This document shows, piece by piece, positions 25,999-35,184 of a stretch of 64,000 nt of DNA. The notes beneath the pieces were generated by a model. It saw only the letters and a list, made by a program, of their open reading frames with translations, was not told the DNA's origin and did no database searches. The stretch lies in the NCBI GenBank assembly GCA_028284225.1, contig JANQSD010000002.1, positions 1 through 64,000 on the forward strand, read 5' to 3'. A program made the translations under genes and the position numbers. Positions within the stretch are counted from its first letter, which is position 1. Each line of letters opens with the position of its first letter. Source of the stretch: Arenicellales bacterium (GTDB lineage Bacteria; Pseudomonadota; Gammaproteobacteria; Arenicellales; JAHEKD01).

Positions 25999-28900
25999 TA
26001 GCGTGGTTTGCTCGTAACGGTGTTGCCGCCAATTTATTGATGATTACTATCATCGCAGCCGGGCTTTACTCTATCAGCCAGCGTATTCCACTTGAGGTTT
26101 TCCCAACCTTCGAGCTGGATACGGTCAACATTAACACCAGTTTACCTGCCGCCTCACCTGAAGATGTAGAAGAATCAATTTCGATCCGTATTGAAGAGGC
26201 CATCAGTGATTTAAACGGTATTGAACGAATCACTTCAAGATCTGCTGAAGGCCGATCAACAGTACGCGCCGAAATAGAAGATGGCTATGACAGCCGCGAT
26301 TTATTAAACGATATAAAATCCAGAGTCGATGCGGTTAATACTTTTCCTGAAGATGCCGAACGTCCGGTCATCAGTTTGATTCAGACTGATAGAGAAGTCA
26401 TCAGTGTTGTCTTATACGGCAATTTACATGAAAGCGAACTAAAACTTCTGGCACAACGTGTCAGAGATGATTTGTTACGAATCAACGGCATAAGCCGGAT
26501 TAAATTGGAAGCATCCCGTGATTATGAAATCTCAATTGAAGTATCGGAAAACACGCTCAAGGAATATAACCTGACACTGGAGGAAATCGGGCGCAAAATC
26601 GCCTCAGGTTCTGTTGATCTGTCAGCCGGTAATATTCGTACTCCCGGCGGCGATGTACTTGTTCGCACCAAAGGCCAGGCTTATAGCAAAGCAGAATTTG
26701 AAAACATAGTTATCGTCTCGCAGGACGATGGTACTGCAATCAAGCTTAAGGATATCGGTAGAGTCTATGATGGTTTTGAAGAGGACAAGATCATCAGCCG
26801 TTTTAATGGGCAACCGGCTGCATTGGTTGAAGTATTTCGTATCGGCGATCAAAGTGCGATTCAGGTGGCTGCTAAAGTGCGAGACTATATCGAAGAGATT
26901 CGCTCGACATTGCCTCAAGGCGTGAGTATTGATTTTTGGCGCGACCGCTCCCGCATTGTTAAAAGCCGTTTAAAGACTTTGACTAATAGCGCAGTCCAGG
27001 GCGGTATTCTAGTATTCCTGCTATTAACTTTATTTTTACGTCCCGCTGTTGCCGTATGGGTTTGCATAGGCATTCCGATGAGTTTTATGGGCGCGTTCAT
27101 CTTGATGCCCGAAATAGGTGTAACACTGAATGTCGTAAGTCTATTCGCCTTCATTCTAGTGCTGGGTATCGTTGTTGATGACGCTATTGTTACAGGAGAA
27201 AATATATACCAGCATTTGCGCCGTGGAGAACCGGGGCTGGATGCTGCCATTAATGGCACTCATGAAGTAGCTGTACCCGTAACTTTCGGTATATTGACCA
27301 CGGTTGCAGCTTTTATGCCGATATTTTTTATTGAGGGCATGCGGGGTGCAATTTTTGCCCAAATTCCGGCCATTGTGATTCCGGTGCTTTTATTCTCCTT
27401 GATCGAATCCAAATTAATTCTTCCAGCGCATTTAAAGCATGTTAAGCCCAGAAGCGACCGACAAAAACTGTCCTGGTTAATGCGCACTCAGCAGCGCATC
27501 TCACATGGTTTTGAAGACGCCATCATTCGTTACTACAGGCCATTATTGAACTGGGCCATCAATAATCGTGCACTCACACTGTCTATCGCAATTTCTATAG
27601 CCATCGTGGTGCTTTCTATTGCCAGCAGCGGTTGGATGCGTTTTGTTTTTTTCCCACGCATAGAAAGTGAATTGGCACGGATAAGTTTGGTGATGCCATC
27701 AACAACCTCGTTCGAAATTACCGATCGCTACATTAACCATATTGCCAATGAAACACAAAAACTTAAAGAAAAATATACTGACGAAAAAACAGGCAATAGT
27801 CTGATCACTAATTTTCTTACCATCAGCGGTTCATCTGGTGCCGGTGGCGAACCTAACAAAGGCTGGGTCGCTATTGAAATCGCCTCACCCGAGAACAGAC
27901 ACATCGATAAATCCGTATCCGAATTAGTGAAGGAGTTACGTCATGCCATTGGTCCTATTCCGGGTGCTGAATCATTATCATTCAGGGCGGAAATCGGTCG
28001 CGGCGGCGATCCTATTGATATACAACTCAGCGGTAACAATTTAGTTACTCTGAAACAACTTTCCACACAAATAAAACAACATCTAAACACCTATCCCGGT
28101 GTCTTTGATATCACCGACAGTCTCTCCGGCGGCAAACAGGAATTGCAACTTTCGTTAAAACCCCAGGCCGAACCGTTGGGAATTACCCTAAGTGATCTGG
28201 CCCGTCAGGTCAGACAGGCGTTTTTTGGCTATGAAGTTCAGCGTATACAGCGTGGCCGGGATGAAGTTAAGGTCATGGTGCGATTTCCCAGTGAAGACCG
28301 GCGTTCACTCAACGATCTTTACGCTATGATTTTGACCACACCATCAGGGCAGCAAATTCCGTTTGCTGAAGTGGCCGAAATTGCTCCCGATACCAGCCCC
28401 AATTCAATTTACCGCATTGATCGTTTTCGAACCGTTAATGTGACCGCAGATATTAATAAACAAACTGTTGATATCGAAGCGGTGAAGCGTAGTATTCGCG
28501 CTTACATGGCTCAGCTTTTAACTGCCCACCCGTCTGTCAACTACACCTTAGAAGGTGAAGCAAAAGAGCAACAAGAAACCTTTGGCAGCCTGAAATACGG
28601 CCTGTGGGCTGTGTTGTTTGTGGTCTATACACTCTTAGCCATCCCCTTCAAATCTTATTGGCAACCGATTATCGTGATGTCGATTATGCCGCTGGGTTTA
28701 GTCGGAGCTATTATTGGCCACTGGATTATGGGCAAGGATTTAAGCATCATGAGTATGCTCGGCATGTTGGCATTGACCGGTGTTGTGGTGAATGATTCAC
28801 TGGTACTGGTCGATTATATTAATAAACAACGGCGCAAAGGTGTCGAATTGATGCAAGCAGTATTGAATGCCGGCACTGTCAGGTTCCGCCCTGTCATACT

Positions 28901-29123
28901 CACTTCACTCACCACCTTTGCCGGATTAATGCCGTTACTGTTTGAAAAGAGCACCCAGGCACAATTCCTCATCCCAATGGCCATTTCACTCGGTTTCGGC
29001 ATCTTATTTGCCACCATGATCACCCTGATTTTGATACCGGTAAATTATTTAATCGCTGAATCAATCAACAATGGTGTACGTACTTTTCTAGGTGTTAAGC
29101 CCGTTGCTGCACTAGATACCTAG
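25995..29123 (+). CDS. RND-family efflux pump permease, second set
   Basis: A 1042-residue HAE-type RND pump. TM1 is NGVAANLLMITIIAAGLYSI, the proton-relay pair lies in GIVVDDAIVTGEN, and ALTGVVVNDSLVLVDYIN and LTSLTTFAGLMPLLFEKS mark the second half. It is clearly homologous to the pump at 10264-13362 along the full length but diverged, so the two are old paralogues and not a recent copy. It should export drugs, detergents or metabolites by proton antiport. The substrate is unknown. Confidence 0.95.
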   Translation: MIAWFARNGVAANLLMITIIAAGLYSISQRIPLEVFPTFELDTVNINTSLPAASPEDVEESISIRIEEAISDLNGIERITSRSAEGRSTVRAEIEDGYDSRDLLNDIKSRVDAVNTFPEDAERPVISLIQTDREVISVVLYGNLHESELKLLAQRVRDDLLRINGISRIKLEASRDYEISIEVSENTLKEYNLTLEEIGRKIASGSVDLSAGNIRTPGGDVLVRTKGQAYSKAEFENIVIVSQDDGTAIKLKDIGRVYDGFEEDKIISRFNGQPAALVEVFRIGDQSAIQVAAKVRDYIEEIRSTLPQGVSIDFWRDRSRIVKSRLKTLTNSAVQGGILVFLLLTLFLRPAVAVWVCIGIPMSFMGAFILMPEIGVTLNVVSLFAFILVLGIVVDDAIVTGENIYQHLRRGEPGLDAAINGTHEVAVPVTFGILTTVAAFMPIFFIEGMRGAIFAQIPAIVIPVLLFSLIESKLILPAHLKHVKPRSDRQKLSWLMRTQQRISHGFEDAIIRYYRPLLNWAINNRALTLSIAISIAIVVLSIASSGWMRFVFFPRIESELARISLVMPSTTSFEITDRYINHIANETQKLKEKYTDEKTGNSLITNFLTISGSSGAGGEPNKGWVAIEIASPENRHIDKSVSELVKELRHAIGPIPGAESLSFRAEIGRGGDPIDIQLSGNNLVTLKQLSTQIKQHLNTYPGVFDITDSLSGGKQELQLSLKPQAEPLGITLSDLARQVRQAFFGYEVQRIQRGRDEVKVMVRFPSEDRRSLNDLYAMILTTPSGQQIPFAEVAEIAPDTSPNSIYRIDRFRTVNVTADINKQTVDIEAVKRSIRAYMAQLLTAHPSVNYTLEGEAKEQQETFGSLKYGLWAVLFVVYTLLAIPFKSYWQPIIVMSIMPLGLVGAIIGHWIMGKDLSIMSMLGMLALTGVVVNDSLVLVDYINKQRRKGVELMQAVLNAGTVRFRPVILTSLTTFAGLMPLLFEKSTQAQFLIPMAISLGFGILFATMITLILIPVNYLIAESINNGVRTFLGVKPVAALDT

Positions 29124-29186
29124 CAAGCAACGCTTTCAATCAGCAGCCATTTAGCAAACTGCATAATTCCATCCAGCAGCCTTCTT

Positions 29187-30395
29187 TTATTCGTAACGTG
29201 GGTAACTTCGTGATTTTCCGATTGCAGGCAGCACGGCAATACAAAATATCAATGAAGGTATCAACGCCATTTCTGTCCACTGCATACGATCTGCCAACCA
29301 ACCCCCTATTAGTGGCAAAATAAAAGCGATAGCATACCCGACCAGTGTCATACCGGCATTTAGACGGGTGACTGCCCTTCCGGATGCAATCATTGCCGGC
29401 AAAGAAACTAATAGTATCAACTCAACGGTTGCCGCTAACCCTGCTATAAATGCAGCTACCCAGGATAACCAACCAACAAGAAAAGTGAATCCTGCCAAAC
29501 CTATTATCGATATCAATGCTGACAGCGCTATCGGCCCTCTGGAGCCAATCCACTTTGGCCTGGCCAATACAACAAATGAAGCAAGTAGAGGTGTTGCATT
29601 ATATGCAAACAATAATCCACTCAGAGCCCCGGACTCATCTCGCGAACGCAGGATTGTGCTCACAAATGCATTAATCACAAAAAATGCGACAATTGAACCT
29701 GCAAGTAATAAACCATACTGCCAAACACGACCATCATTCCAACGTGGCAATGATGTTTGTGAGGAAATATCGTTTGCAGATTCATCTGCTGCAGACGGTA
29801 GACGCACAAAAGCAACTAACATTGCTATTAAAAGAATCGGAATTGCCCACCAAACAAGTGCGATACGCCAATCATCACCGGCTAAAGGCAGCACTATTGG
29901 CAAAGTCAGCCCTGCACCGGAAAGTTCACCGACCATCATGCCGTTCAAAAAAACTGCATTACCAAGCGCGATGTGAGTGGGTGTCCAAACCCTGGTAGCA
30001 GCCGGTAAAGCAGTCTGAAAAATGGCGACACCTAACCCCATCAGCACTGAAAATAGAAACAATATGCTGGTCGAAGGCACATAACCGCGTGCCGTTGAAG
30101 CCACAACCATCACCAGAATACCGCCTACTATAGCGATTCGGATACCAAAACGAGTAATGATCAATGCGGCAGGTATCGCGCCGAAAGCTACAGCGACTAT
30201 GGGCAACATCGTTAACGCACCCACACTGGCCTCACCCAGTGCGAACGTATCAGCTATATGTGTTGCCAGCGGCGGGGCGGCAAGTATAGTTACACGTAAC
30301 GTCCATCCGACCAACCACAGAAGTATAAACATACCAAGCGGCAGTGATCGAGCCAATTGCTGATTAGAGTTTGTCACCCTATTAAAGCTAGCCAT
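29187..30395 (-). CDS. MFS transporter, CynX/NimT-like
   Basis: A 402-residue twelve-helix MFS protein. The opening (RVTILAAPPLATHIADTFAL) and the helix 4-5 region (LFSVLMGLGVAIFQTALPA) resemble the CynX/NimT subgroup, named for cyanate and nitroimidazole transport. It is divergent from a LysR gene with an A+T-rich gap holding an inverted repeat, a common arrangement where the regulator controls the carrier. Cyanase is not present nearby, so cyanate as substrate is not supported. Confidence 0.85.
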   Translation of the reverse strand: MASFNRVTNSNQQLARSLPLGMFILLWLVGWTLRVTILAAPPLATHIADTFALGEASVGALTMLPIVAVAFGAIPAALIITRFGIRIAIVGGILVMVVASTARGYVPSTSILFLFSVLMGLGVAIFQTALPAATRVWTPTHIALGNAVFLNGMMVGELSGAGLTLPIVLPLAGDDWRIALVWWAIPILLIAMLVAFVRLPSAADESANDISSQTSLPRWNDGRVWQYGLLLAGSIVAFFVINAFVSTILRSRDESGALSGLLFAYNATPLLASFVVLARPKWIGSRGPIALSALISIIGLAGFTFLVGWLSWVAAFIAGLAATVELILLVSLPAMIASGRAVTRLNAGMTLVGYAIAFILPLIGGWLADRMQWTEMALIPSLIFCIAVLPAIGKSRSYPRYE

Positions 30396-30441
30396 TTCTC
30401 ACTCTTATCCTTAAATATTTTCATTAAAAATTGATATACAG

Positions 30442-30473
30442 ATATCCTATTCAATTAATATATAAGAGGATAT
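30442..30473. promoter_or_regulatory. Inverted repeat between divergent MFS and LysR genes
   Basis: ATATCCT (30442-30448) and AGGATAT (30467-30473) form a seven-base inverted repeat with an 18-base spacer in the 124-base divergent region. It is a candidate LysR binding site; a binding test is needed to distinguish it from chance in A+T-rich DNA. Confidence 0.35.
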
Positions 30474-30519
30474 TTCTAATCTAAAACGATATAATTACAT
30501 CCTTATATGAAAAAAATTC

Positions 30520-31422
30520 ATGAATAAATTACGCTCACTAACCTCTGTTAAATCTTTACTTGGCTTTGAAGCTGCAGCCAGGAATCTAAGCTTTACTGAA
30601 GCGGCAAAAGAGCTCAATCTCACCCAGACAGCGATCAGTCATCAGATAAAATCCCTGGAGCAACAACTGGGACTAAAGTTATTTAATCGAGTCGGTAAAA
30701 CTATTAGCCTGACCAAGGCTGGCGAAAAATTACTACCCGTGGCCAGTGAAAGCTTCGATAAGCTTGAATCGGTCATTCAGCAAATCAAAAAAGATTCAAA
30801 TAACCCTTTATTAACAGTAAGTGTGACACCAAGTTTTGCGAGCCAATGGCTAGTTCCAAGACTAGGACAATTTTGGCGTGATCACCCTGAAGTAGAATTG
30901 AACCTTCATCACTCTCTGGAATTAGCCAATTTCATTGCTGATGGTGTTGATATTGCCGTGCGAGGAGGACAAGGTGAATGGCCAGGACTAACAAGCGAGT
31001 TTTTGTTTTCACTTGATTTAAGCCCGGTATGTCATCCTGCCTTACCAACAGATCAATTTCCACTTAACTCTCCATCCGACCTTAAGTACCATACCCTGTT
31101 GCATGAACATAATTATCAAGATTGGACGCTATGGCTAAAAGCTGCTAATGTCTGTGATGTCGATCCGTGCACAGGCAACATCATGAATGACAGTGGCTCA
31201 CTGGGTATTGCTGTTGAAAATTGCCAAGGCGTTGCCATGGGCCGATTATCGTTAATTCAGGATGACCTTCGATCGGGAAAAATCGTGCTGCCTTTTGACA
31301 TAACTATAAAGTCATCGTTTTCCTATTATCTGGTGTACCCCAAAGATAAGCTTAGCAATAAGAACGTGAGAAAATTTCGGAGCTTCATATTAACTCAAGC
31401 ACAATTAAACCCGACTCTATGA
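30520..31422 (+). CDS. LysR-type transcriptional regulator (GcvA-like)
   Basis: A 300-residue regulator with an N-terminal winged HTH (LGFEAAARNLSFTEAAKELN, then TQTAISHQIKSLEQQLG) and a two-lobed effector domain (VSVTPSFASQWLVPRLGQF). FNRVGKTISLTKAG is the linker-side conserved block. This pattern is typical of the GcvA/AmpR-like branch. It lies between a divergent CynX-like MFS gene and a TauE/SafE gene 35 bases downstream in the same direction, and may control both. The effector is not known. Confidence 0.9.
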   Translation: MNKLRSLTSVKSLLGFEAAARNLSFTEAAKELNLTQTAISHQIKSLEQQLGLKLFNRVGKTISLTKAGEKLLPVASESFDKLESVIQQIKKDSNNPLLTVSVTPSFASQWLVPRLGQFWRDHPEVELNLHHSLELANFIADGVDIAVRGGQGEWPGLTSEFLFSLDLSPVCHPALPTDQFPLNSPSDLKYHTLLHEHNYQDWTLWLKAANVCDVDPCTGNIMNDSGSLGIAVENCQGVAMGRLSLIQDDLRSGKIVLPFDITIKSSFSYYLVYPKDKLSNKNVRKFRSFILTQAQLNPTL

Positions 31423-31457
31423 CAGAGTCGGACAACGATTCAGCCGAGAGCTAACTA

Positions 31458-32177
31458 TTGGAGTTCAGCTTTAACCTGCTTGATTTCGCCCTGGTAACGG
31501 CTGTCATCATAATCGGCTCAGCCACTCAGGCCGCCATAGGAATGGGGCTCAACCTGTTTGCGATCCCGTTGCTATTGTTGATAGACACAGTCTATGCTCC
31601 CGGCCCTGTCCTGGCAGCCTCATTTATGTTGTCATTTCTAGCACTCTGGCGGGTTCCTGCACATGTAGATCGTCAAGAACTAAAGTTTGCACTAATCGGG
31701 CTTGGCACGGGAACGGCAGTCGCAGCAGTAATCGCAGCAATTATCGATAGTTCCAGTCTAATCCGGATTCTTGGGCTATTTGTTGTTGCGGGCGTAGTGT
31801 TGGTCATTTCAGGTTGGTCAGCTTCATTAAACTATCGCAACCTCGTTGTAGCAGGAAGCGCCGCAGGTTTCCTAGGTACAATTGCCGGTGTTCATGCCCC
31901 GCCAATTGCATTGTTATATCAAGGTATGCAGCCCGAGCGGGTAAGAGGCGCAATTTTGACATTTGTCGGCATCGGTAATGGTCTTTCAACTATTGCTCTT
32001 GCGGCTGTTGGACAATTTGGCGTAAATCAGATCATAGCCACTCTGTTACTCATCCCGGGAGTATTGATAGGACTTTGGATCGCACCGTCGCTTGCCAAGT
32101 TAGTCGATGCAAGCCTGCTCAGGGTTTTAATTCTCTCAGTTTCCGCAATTAGTGGCTTGATGCTTATCTTTGGGTAA
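31458..32177 (+). CDS. Sulfite exporter TauE/SafE family membrane protein
   Basis: A 239-residue membrane protein with about eight hydrophobic segments. The N-terminal IIIGSATQAAIGMGLNLFAI and the second-half GSAAGFLGTIAGVHAPPIAL are the two repeats of the TauE/SafE (DUF81) family, which moves sulfite, sulfoacetate or other organic anions. The start is TTG (31458), just after a GAG-containing stretch, close behind the LysR gene. No taurine or sulfonate enzymes are near, so the substrate stays open. Confidence 0.82.
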   Translation: MEFSFNLLDFALVTAVIIIGSATQAAIGMGLNLFAIPLLLLIDTVYAPGPVLAASFMLSFLALWRVPAHVDRQELKFALIGLGTGTAVAAVIAAIIDSSSLIRILGLFVVAGVVLVISGWSASLNYRNLVVAGSAAGFLGTIAGVHAPPIALLYQGMQPERVRGAILTFVGIGNGLSTIALAAVGQFGVNQIIATLLLIPGVLIGLWIAPSLAKLVDASLLRVLILSVSAISGLMLIFG

Positions 32178-32185
32178 TTATAAAG

Positions 32186-32258
32186 TACCCCACCTGACCT
32201 CCCCTGAAAGGGGAGGAACCCTGCTCTCCCCCTTTCAGGGGGAGCTAGAGGGACGGGC
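32186..32258 (-). repeat. Family A cloverleaf-like repeat, copy 2 (inverted)
   Basis: Read on the minus strand, the two hairpins (CTCCCCCT/AGGGGGAG-type and CCTCCCCT/AGGGGAGG-type) and outer stem occur in the same order as at 23069-23142. It fills the gap between convergent tauE-like and slyX genes. Confidence 0.7.
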
Positions 32259-32322
32259 AATAACAAGAACTTAATGGTTACAGTCTTACGCAGATCTGCT
32301 TTACCGGGAAATGAAACGGGCA

Positions 32323-32538
32323 TCAATAATGCGGCGGCTTTTGATTATGCTCATCCACTTCTAAGCCGGTCAACTCATTGATTGCAATAATTTTTTGTTT
32401 CAAACCGTCACAGACTCGCTGCAATTGCTCAAGCTTTTGATCCAGGCGAAAAACCGTTTCACTTAAATCTTCAATCGCTTTGTCCTGATAAGTGAGCTTG
32501 GTTTCTAATTCAATAATTCGATTTTCAGACATACTCAT
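32323..32538 (-). CDS. slyX: SlyX family protein
   Basis: A short coiled-coil protein of about 71 residues with the SlyX pattern: IIELETKLTYQDKAIEDLSE, then LDQKLEQLQR, and the family-typical C-terminus PPHY. The function is not established. The open frame extends to a farther ATG upstream, but the family length of about 70 and the position of ELETKL favour one of two close ATGs (32538 or 32532). yceH is divergent, 45 bases away. The end faces repeat family A. Confidence 0.85.
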   Translation of the reverse strand: MSMSENRIIELETKLTYQDKAIEDLSETVFRLDQKLEQLQRVCDGLKQKIIAINELTGLEVDEHNQKPPHY

Positions 32539-32583
32539 ATTTATAAACAAACTATAATACATAAAAATTTTATAGTAACTATT

Positions 32584-33213
32584 ATGGAAACACTTGATTC
32601 AATTTCATTGCGGATTCTTGGCGCTCTGTTAGAAAAAGAAACAACCACACCGGATCAATATCCATTGACCTTAAATGGCTTGGTTAATGCCTGTAATCAA
32701 AAAAGCTCGCGCAATCCGGTTATGAATTTAACCAATGCTGATATTGGCCCCAGGCTAAGTGAGTTGGAACAGGAAGATTGGCTTAAACGCGAATACGGTT
32801 CTCGTGCAGAAAAATATTCTCATCGTGTTAATGCCAAATTGGATTTAACTCGAAATAAACTGGCCATTATGACTGTCTTGATGTTACGCGGACCGCAAAC
32901 TTTAGGAGAAATCAGAACCAACAGCTCGCGTCTGGCCGATTTCGACTCACTGGATGCAGTCGCATATTATGTTAATCAATTGATTGAGCGTGACGAGCCA
33001 CTAGTGGAATTAATGCCGCGCCAACCCGGTGAAAGTGCTGATCGCTATCAACAGTTATTATGCCCAATCAAGCAGATGCCCAGACCTGCTCCGGCGGTAG
33101 TTACGCCCACACCGACAAGCGAATTGTCCATGCTGGAGCAACGCTTTCGATCGCTAGAACAACGGATTGAGGCGCTGGAAAAACTAGTCGGTGATGATGA
33201 TAATTTTGTATAA
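32584..33213 (+). CDS. YceH (DUF480) family protein
   Basis: A 209-residue protein that matches the YceH/DUF480 family along its length: RILGALLEKETTTPDQYPLT at the start, CNQKSSRNPVMNL, and MLRGPQTLGEIRTNSSRLADF in the middle. The fold is a pair of winged-helix domains. The C-terminal segment (about 180-205) is a coiled coil with LEQRFRSLEQRIEALEKL. Its biological role is not known; some relatives are linked to membrane or virulence phenotypes. It appears to be a single transcription unit or to run into the DUF899 gene. Confidence 0.9.
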   Translation: METLDSISLRILGALLEKETTTPDQYPLTLNGLVNACNQKSSRNPVMNLTNADIGPRLSELEQEDWLKREYGSRAEKYSHRVNAKLDLTRNKLAIMTVLMLRGPQTLGEIRTNSSRLADFDSLDAVAYYVNQLIERDEPLVELMPRQPGESADRYQQLLCPIKQMPRPAPAVVTPTPTSELSMLEQRFRSLEQRIEALEKLVGDDDNFV

Positions 33214-33257
33214 ACACATATCCTTATGACAAATCATATTGTGGAGGAAAGATTAAA

Positions 33258-33911
33258 ATGAAATTCCCAAATGAAACAGAAGAGTACCGTCAGGCCCGTA
33301 ATACACTTTTACAGGCTGAAACTGAACTCAGAGCCAAAGTCGAGCAAGTAGCCGCATTGCGAAGAGAACTACCTCTTGGCGGCAAAGTTGAACAAAATTA
33401 TGCGTTCAAAACACTTGAAAATCAGACTGTTACGTTGTCAGAGCTATTCCAGTCAGATAAAAACTCATTACTTGTTTACAGCTACATGTTTGGGCCTGAT
33501 GATAAATCGCCCTGCCCGGCCTGCACATCTTTGCTTGATGGTCTTGATGGCTCTGCCCCTCATATTATGCAAGCCGCCAATTTTGCAGTCGTCATCTCAG
33601 GCGATACAGAGCAGGCCAAACAAATCAAGTTGGCGCGCGGCTGGCGCAGTCTGAACCTGCTCAGTTGCGCAGGTAATGACTATAACCGCCATTACCATGG
33701 TGAATCCGCCAATGGTGGACAAATGCCCATGCTCAATGTATTCACTAAAAAGGATAACGATATTTACCATTTTTGGGGTACTGAATTACTTTACGCACCC
33801 AGTGAAGGTCATCCTCGTCATATGGACCAGTTATGGCCTGTATGGAATGCTTTGGACTTGACCCCGGAAGGCCGTTCCAACGATATCCCCAAACTCAATT
33901 ATGATGAGTAA
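33258..33911 (+). CDS. DUF899 family thioredoxin-like protein
   Basis: A 217-residue protein of the DUF899 family. Visible blocks are ELRAKVEQVAALRRELPLGG, a thioredoxin-like strand LLVYSYMFGPD followed by PCPACTSLLDGLDG with a CxxC pair near 91-94, and HFWGTELLY near the C-terminus. The role is not known; a redox function is a guess from the fold. A good GGAGG ribosome-binding site precedes the ATG. Gene order after it is interrupted: only a 16-codon frame (33918-33968) follows before the convergent hydrolase. Confidence 0.85.
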   Translation: MKFPNETEEYRQARNTLLQAETELRAKVEQVAALRRELPLGGKVEQNYAFKTLENQTVTLSELFQSDKNSLLVYSYMFGPDDKSPCPACTSLLDGLDGSAPHIMQAANFAVVISGDTEQAKQIKLARGWRSLNLLSCAGNDYNRHYHGESANGGQMPMLNVFTKKDNDIYHFWGTELLYAPSEGHPRHMDQLWPVWNALDLTPEGRSNDIPKLNYDE

Positions 33912-33962
33912 TGTATTATGGAAAATATCTTAACCCACATACAAAAGTTTAACGACCAACCC

Positions 33963-34808
33963 TCATAAGCTTTTATTACGGGTTAAAAAATTAATAATAT
34001 CATCGGTGACACTATAACGTTTTCGTAATGGAATCGACAACGCAGCAACGATTTCTGCGTGATTAACATCATCATACAAAATTGCTTCGAACCGGCCATC
34101 GTTTGCTTCTAGTGCATTACGCATAGCATTAATGTTTCTTATATGCACTTTTTTATCTTCTTTGCCGTATAACAGCAACATGGGCGGCTCAGAACCATCA
34201 ACAAAAAAACTGGGCTGTGTTTCATCATAGGCAAAGTTCGCAAACAGTTCATATTGATAGGGCTGATCAAATTTAAACTGGTACGGCCCGGCCAGGCCGA
34301 TAAAACCATTAACACTGCTGTATAAATCTGCACCCAGATAATCGGCATTAGTGGTTAACATCGCTGCAATGTGAGCGCCGGATGAGTGTCCCATTAGGGT
34401 TACTTGATTATTTTGCGCACCATAAAACTCAATATTTTTAACAGTCCAATCAACGACTGCCACTGCATCATCCATAATCTCTCCAAACAATGCGTTTGGA
34501 TATAGGCGAAAATCCGCAATCACAACGTTGTAACCCTGCTCTGCGAGTGTTTGCGCGACAAACCGATATTGCTCCTTGGGTAAAGTTTGGCAAGCTCCCC
34601 AACAGCCGCCATAGAAAAAAATAATTGTTCCCTTGGAACTGTATTCTGGTTGATAAATATCTAACCTATTAATTTTGTCTGGCCCATAACGCACATCTGA
34701 GGTCAGTGAATAATCACCGAATCTGGCTAATGAATTCACTGTAAACAAGGCTGATTTCTCACAACCCGTCAACAGCAAAACGAGCATGACTAAATATAAT
34801 TTTTTCAT
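33963..34808 (-). CDS. Alpha/beta hydrolase lipoprotein (esterase-like)
   Basis: A 281-residue alpha/beta hydrolase with a lipoprotein signal (LLLTGC, Cys16). The oxyanion strand IIFFYGGCWGAC (62-73) and elbow GHSSGAH (140-146, nucleophile Ser142) place it among carboxylesterase/HSL-like enzymes; a His occurs in DDVNHAEI near 254 and an Asp in YGKEDKK near 215. It is probably tethered to a membrane and faces the periplasm. The substrate is unknown. Confidence 0.87.
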   Translation of the reverse strand: MKKLYLVMLVLLLTGCEKSALFTVNSLARFGDYSLTSDVRYGPDKINRLDIYQPEYSSKGTIIFFYGGCWGACQTLPKEQYRFVAQTLAEQGYNVVIADFRLYPNALFGEIMDDAVAVVDWTVKNIEFYGAQNNQVTLMGHSSGAHIAAMLTTNADYLGADLYSSVNGFIGLAGPYQFKFDQPYQYELFANFAYDETQPSFFVDGSEPPMLLLYGKEDKKVHIRNINAMRNALEANDGRFEAILYDDVNHAEIVAALSIPLRKRYSVTDDIINFLTRNKSL

Positions 34809-34929
34809 TATGACTTTGGTGGTGGTTTAATAGTTGAAATGCTACTACAAAGCGTGTCGGGTAAAAAGTACAACTCAAACGAAATTCATTACTGACCGAA
34901 TTAAGTAACAAATATCAGTTGGAACTTAT

Positions 34930-35184
34930 TTAATGCTCTTTATACGCGACTAGAACTGTGTGAATTCGCCTGAACTGACCAGACATAATCTCCTTTGTCA
35001 GTTTTTCCATTGAGGCTCGATCCAGATTCGCGAAATTTACATCAGCAACCTGCCAACCATCATCTAATTGAGGTGGTGAAAAAAATTCATCCGACAAATC
35101 AATTTCTTGTGCGATTACCCCAGGACTAATGAATAGCAAAGCAACAGCAAAAACAAATATGTATTTTTTTAATGTGCTACTCAT
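34930..35184 (-). CDS. Small secreted hypothetical protein
   Basis: An 84-residue protein with a clean signal peptide (YIFVFAVALLFISPGVIAQ). The mature part is about 59 residues with no recognised domain. Its start overlaps the end of the cupin gene by 8 bases, which indicates translational coupling and a shared role. The function is unknown. The 120 bases between it and the esterase gene show nothing clear. Confidence 0.65.
   Translation of the reverse strand: MSSTLKKYIFVFAVALLFISPGVIAQEIDLSDEFFSPPQLDDGWQVADVNFANLDRASMEKLTKEIMSGQFRRIHTVLVAYKEH

Noticed and set aside
26622-26918. Open frame of 98 codons opposite the second RND pump
   Set aside because: Shadow of the RND gene; no ribosome-binding site and no domain.
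29368-29976. Long open frame of 202 codons on the plus strand
   Set aside because: It is antisense to the CynX-like MFS gene; its composition is what a membrane-protein gene gives in the reverse frame and it has no recognisable domain.
33918-33968. A 16-codon frame starting MENILTHIQKF after the DUF899 gene
   Set aside because: Too short, no clear ribosome-binding site and it runs into the convergent esterase gene; it may be a stump of a lost gene but cannot be supported.
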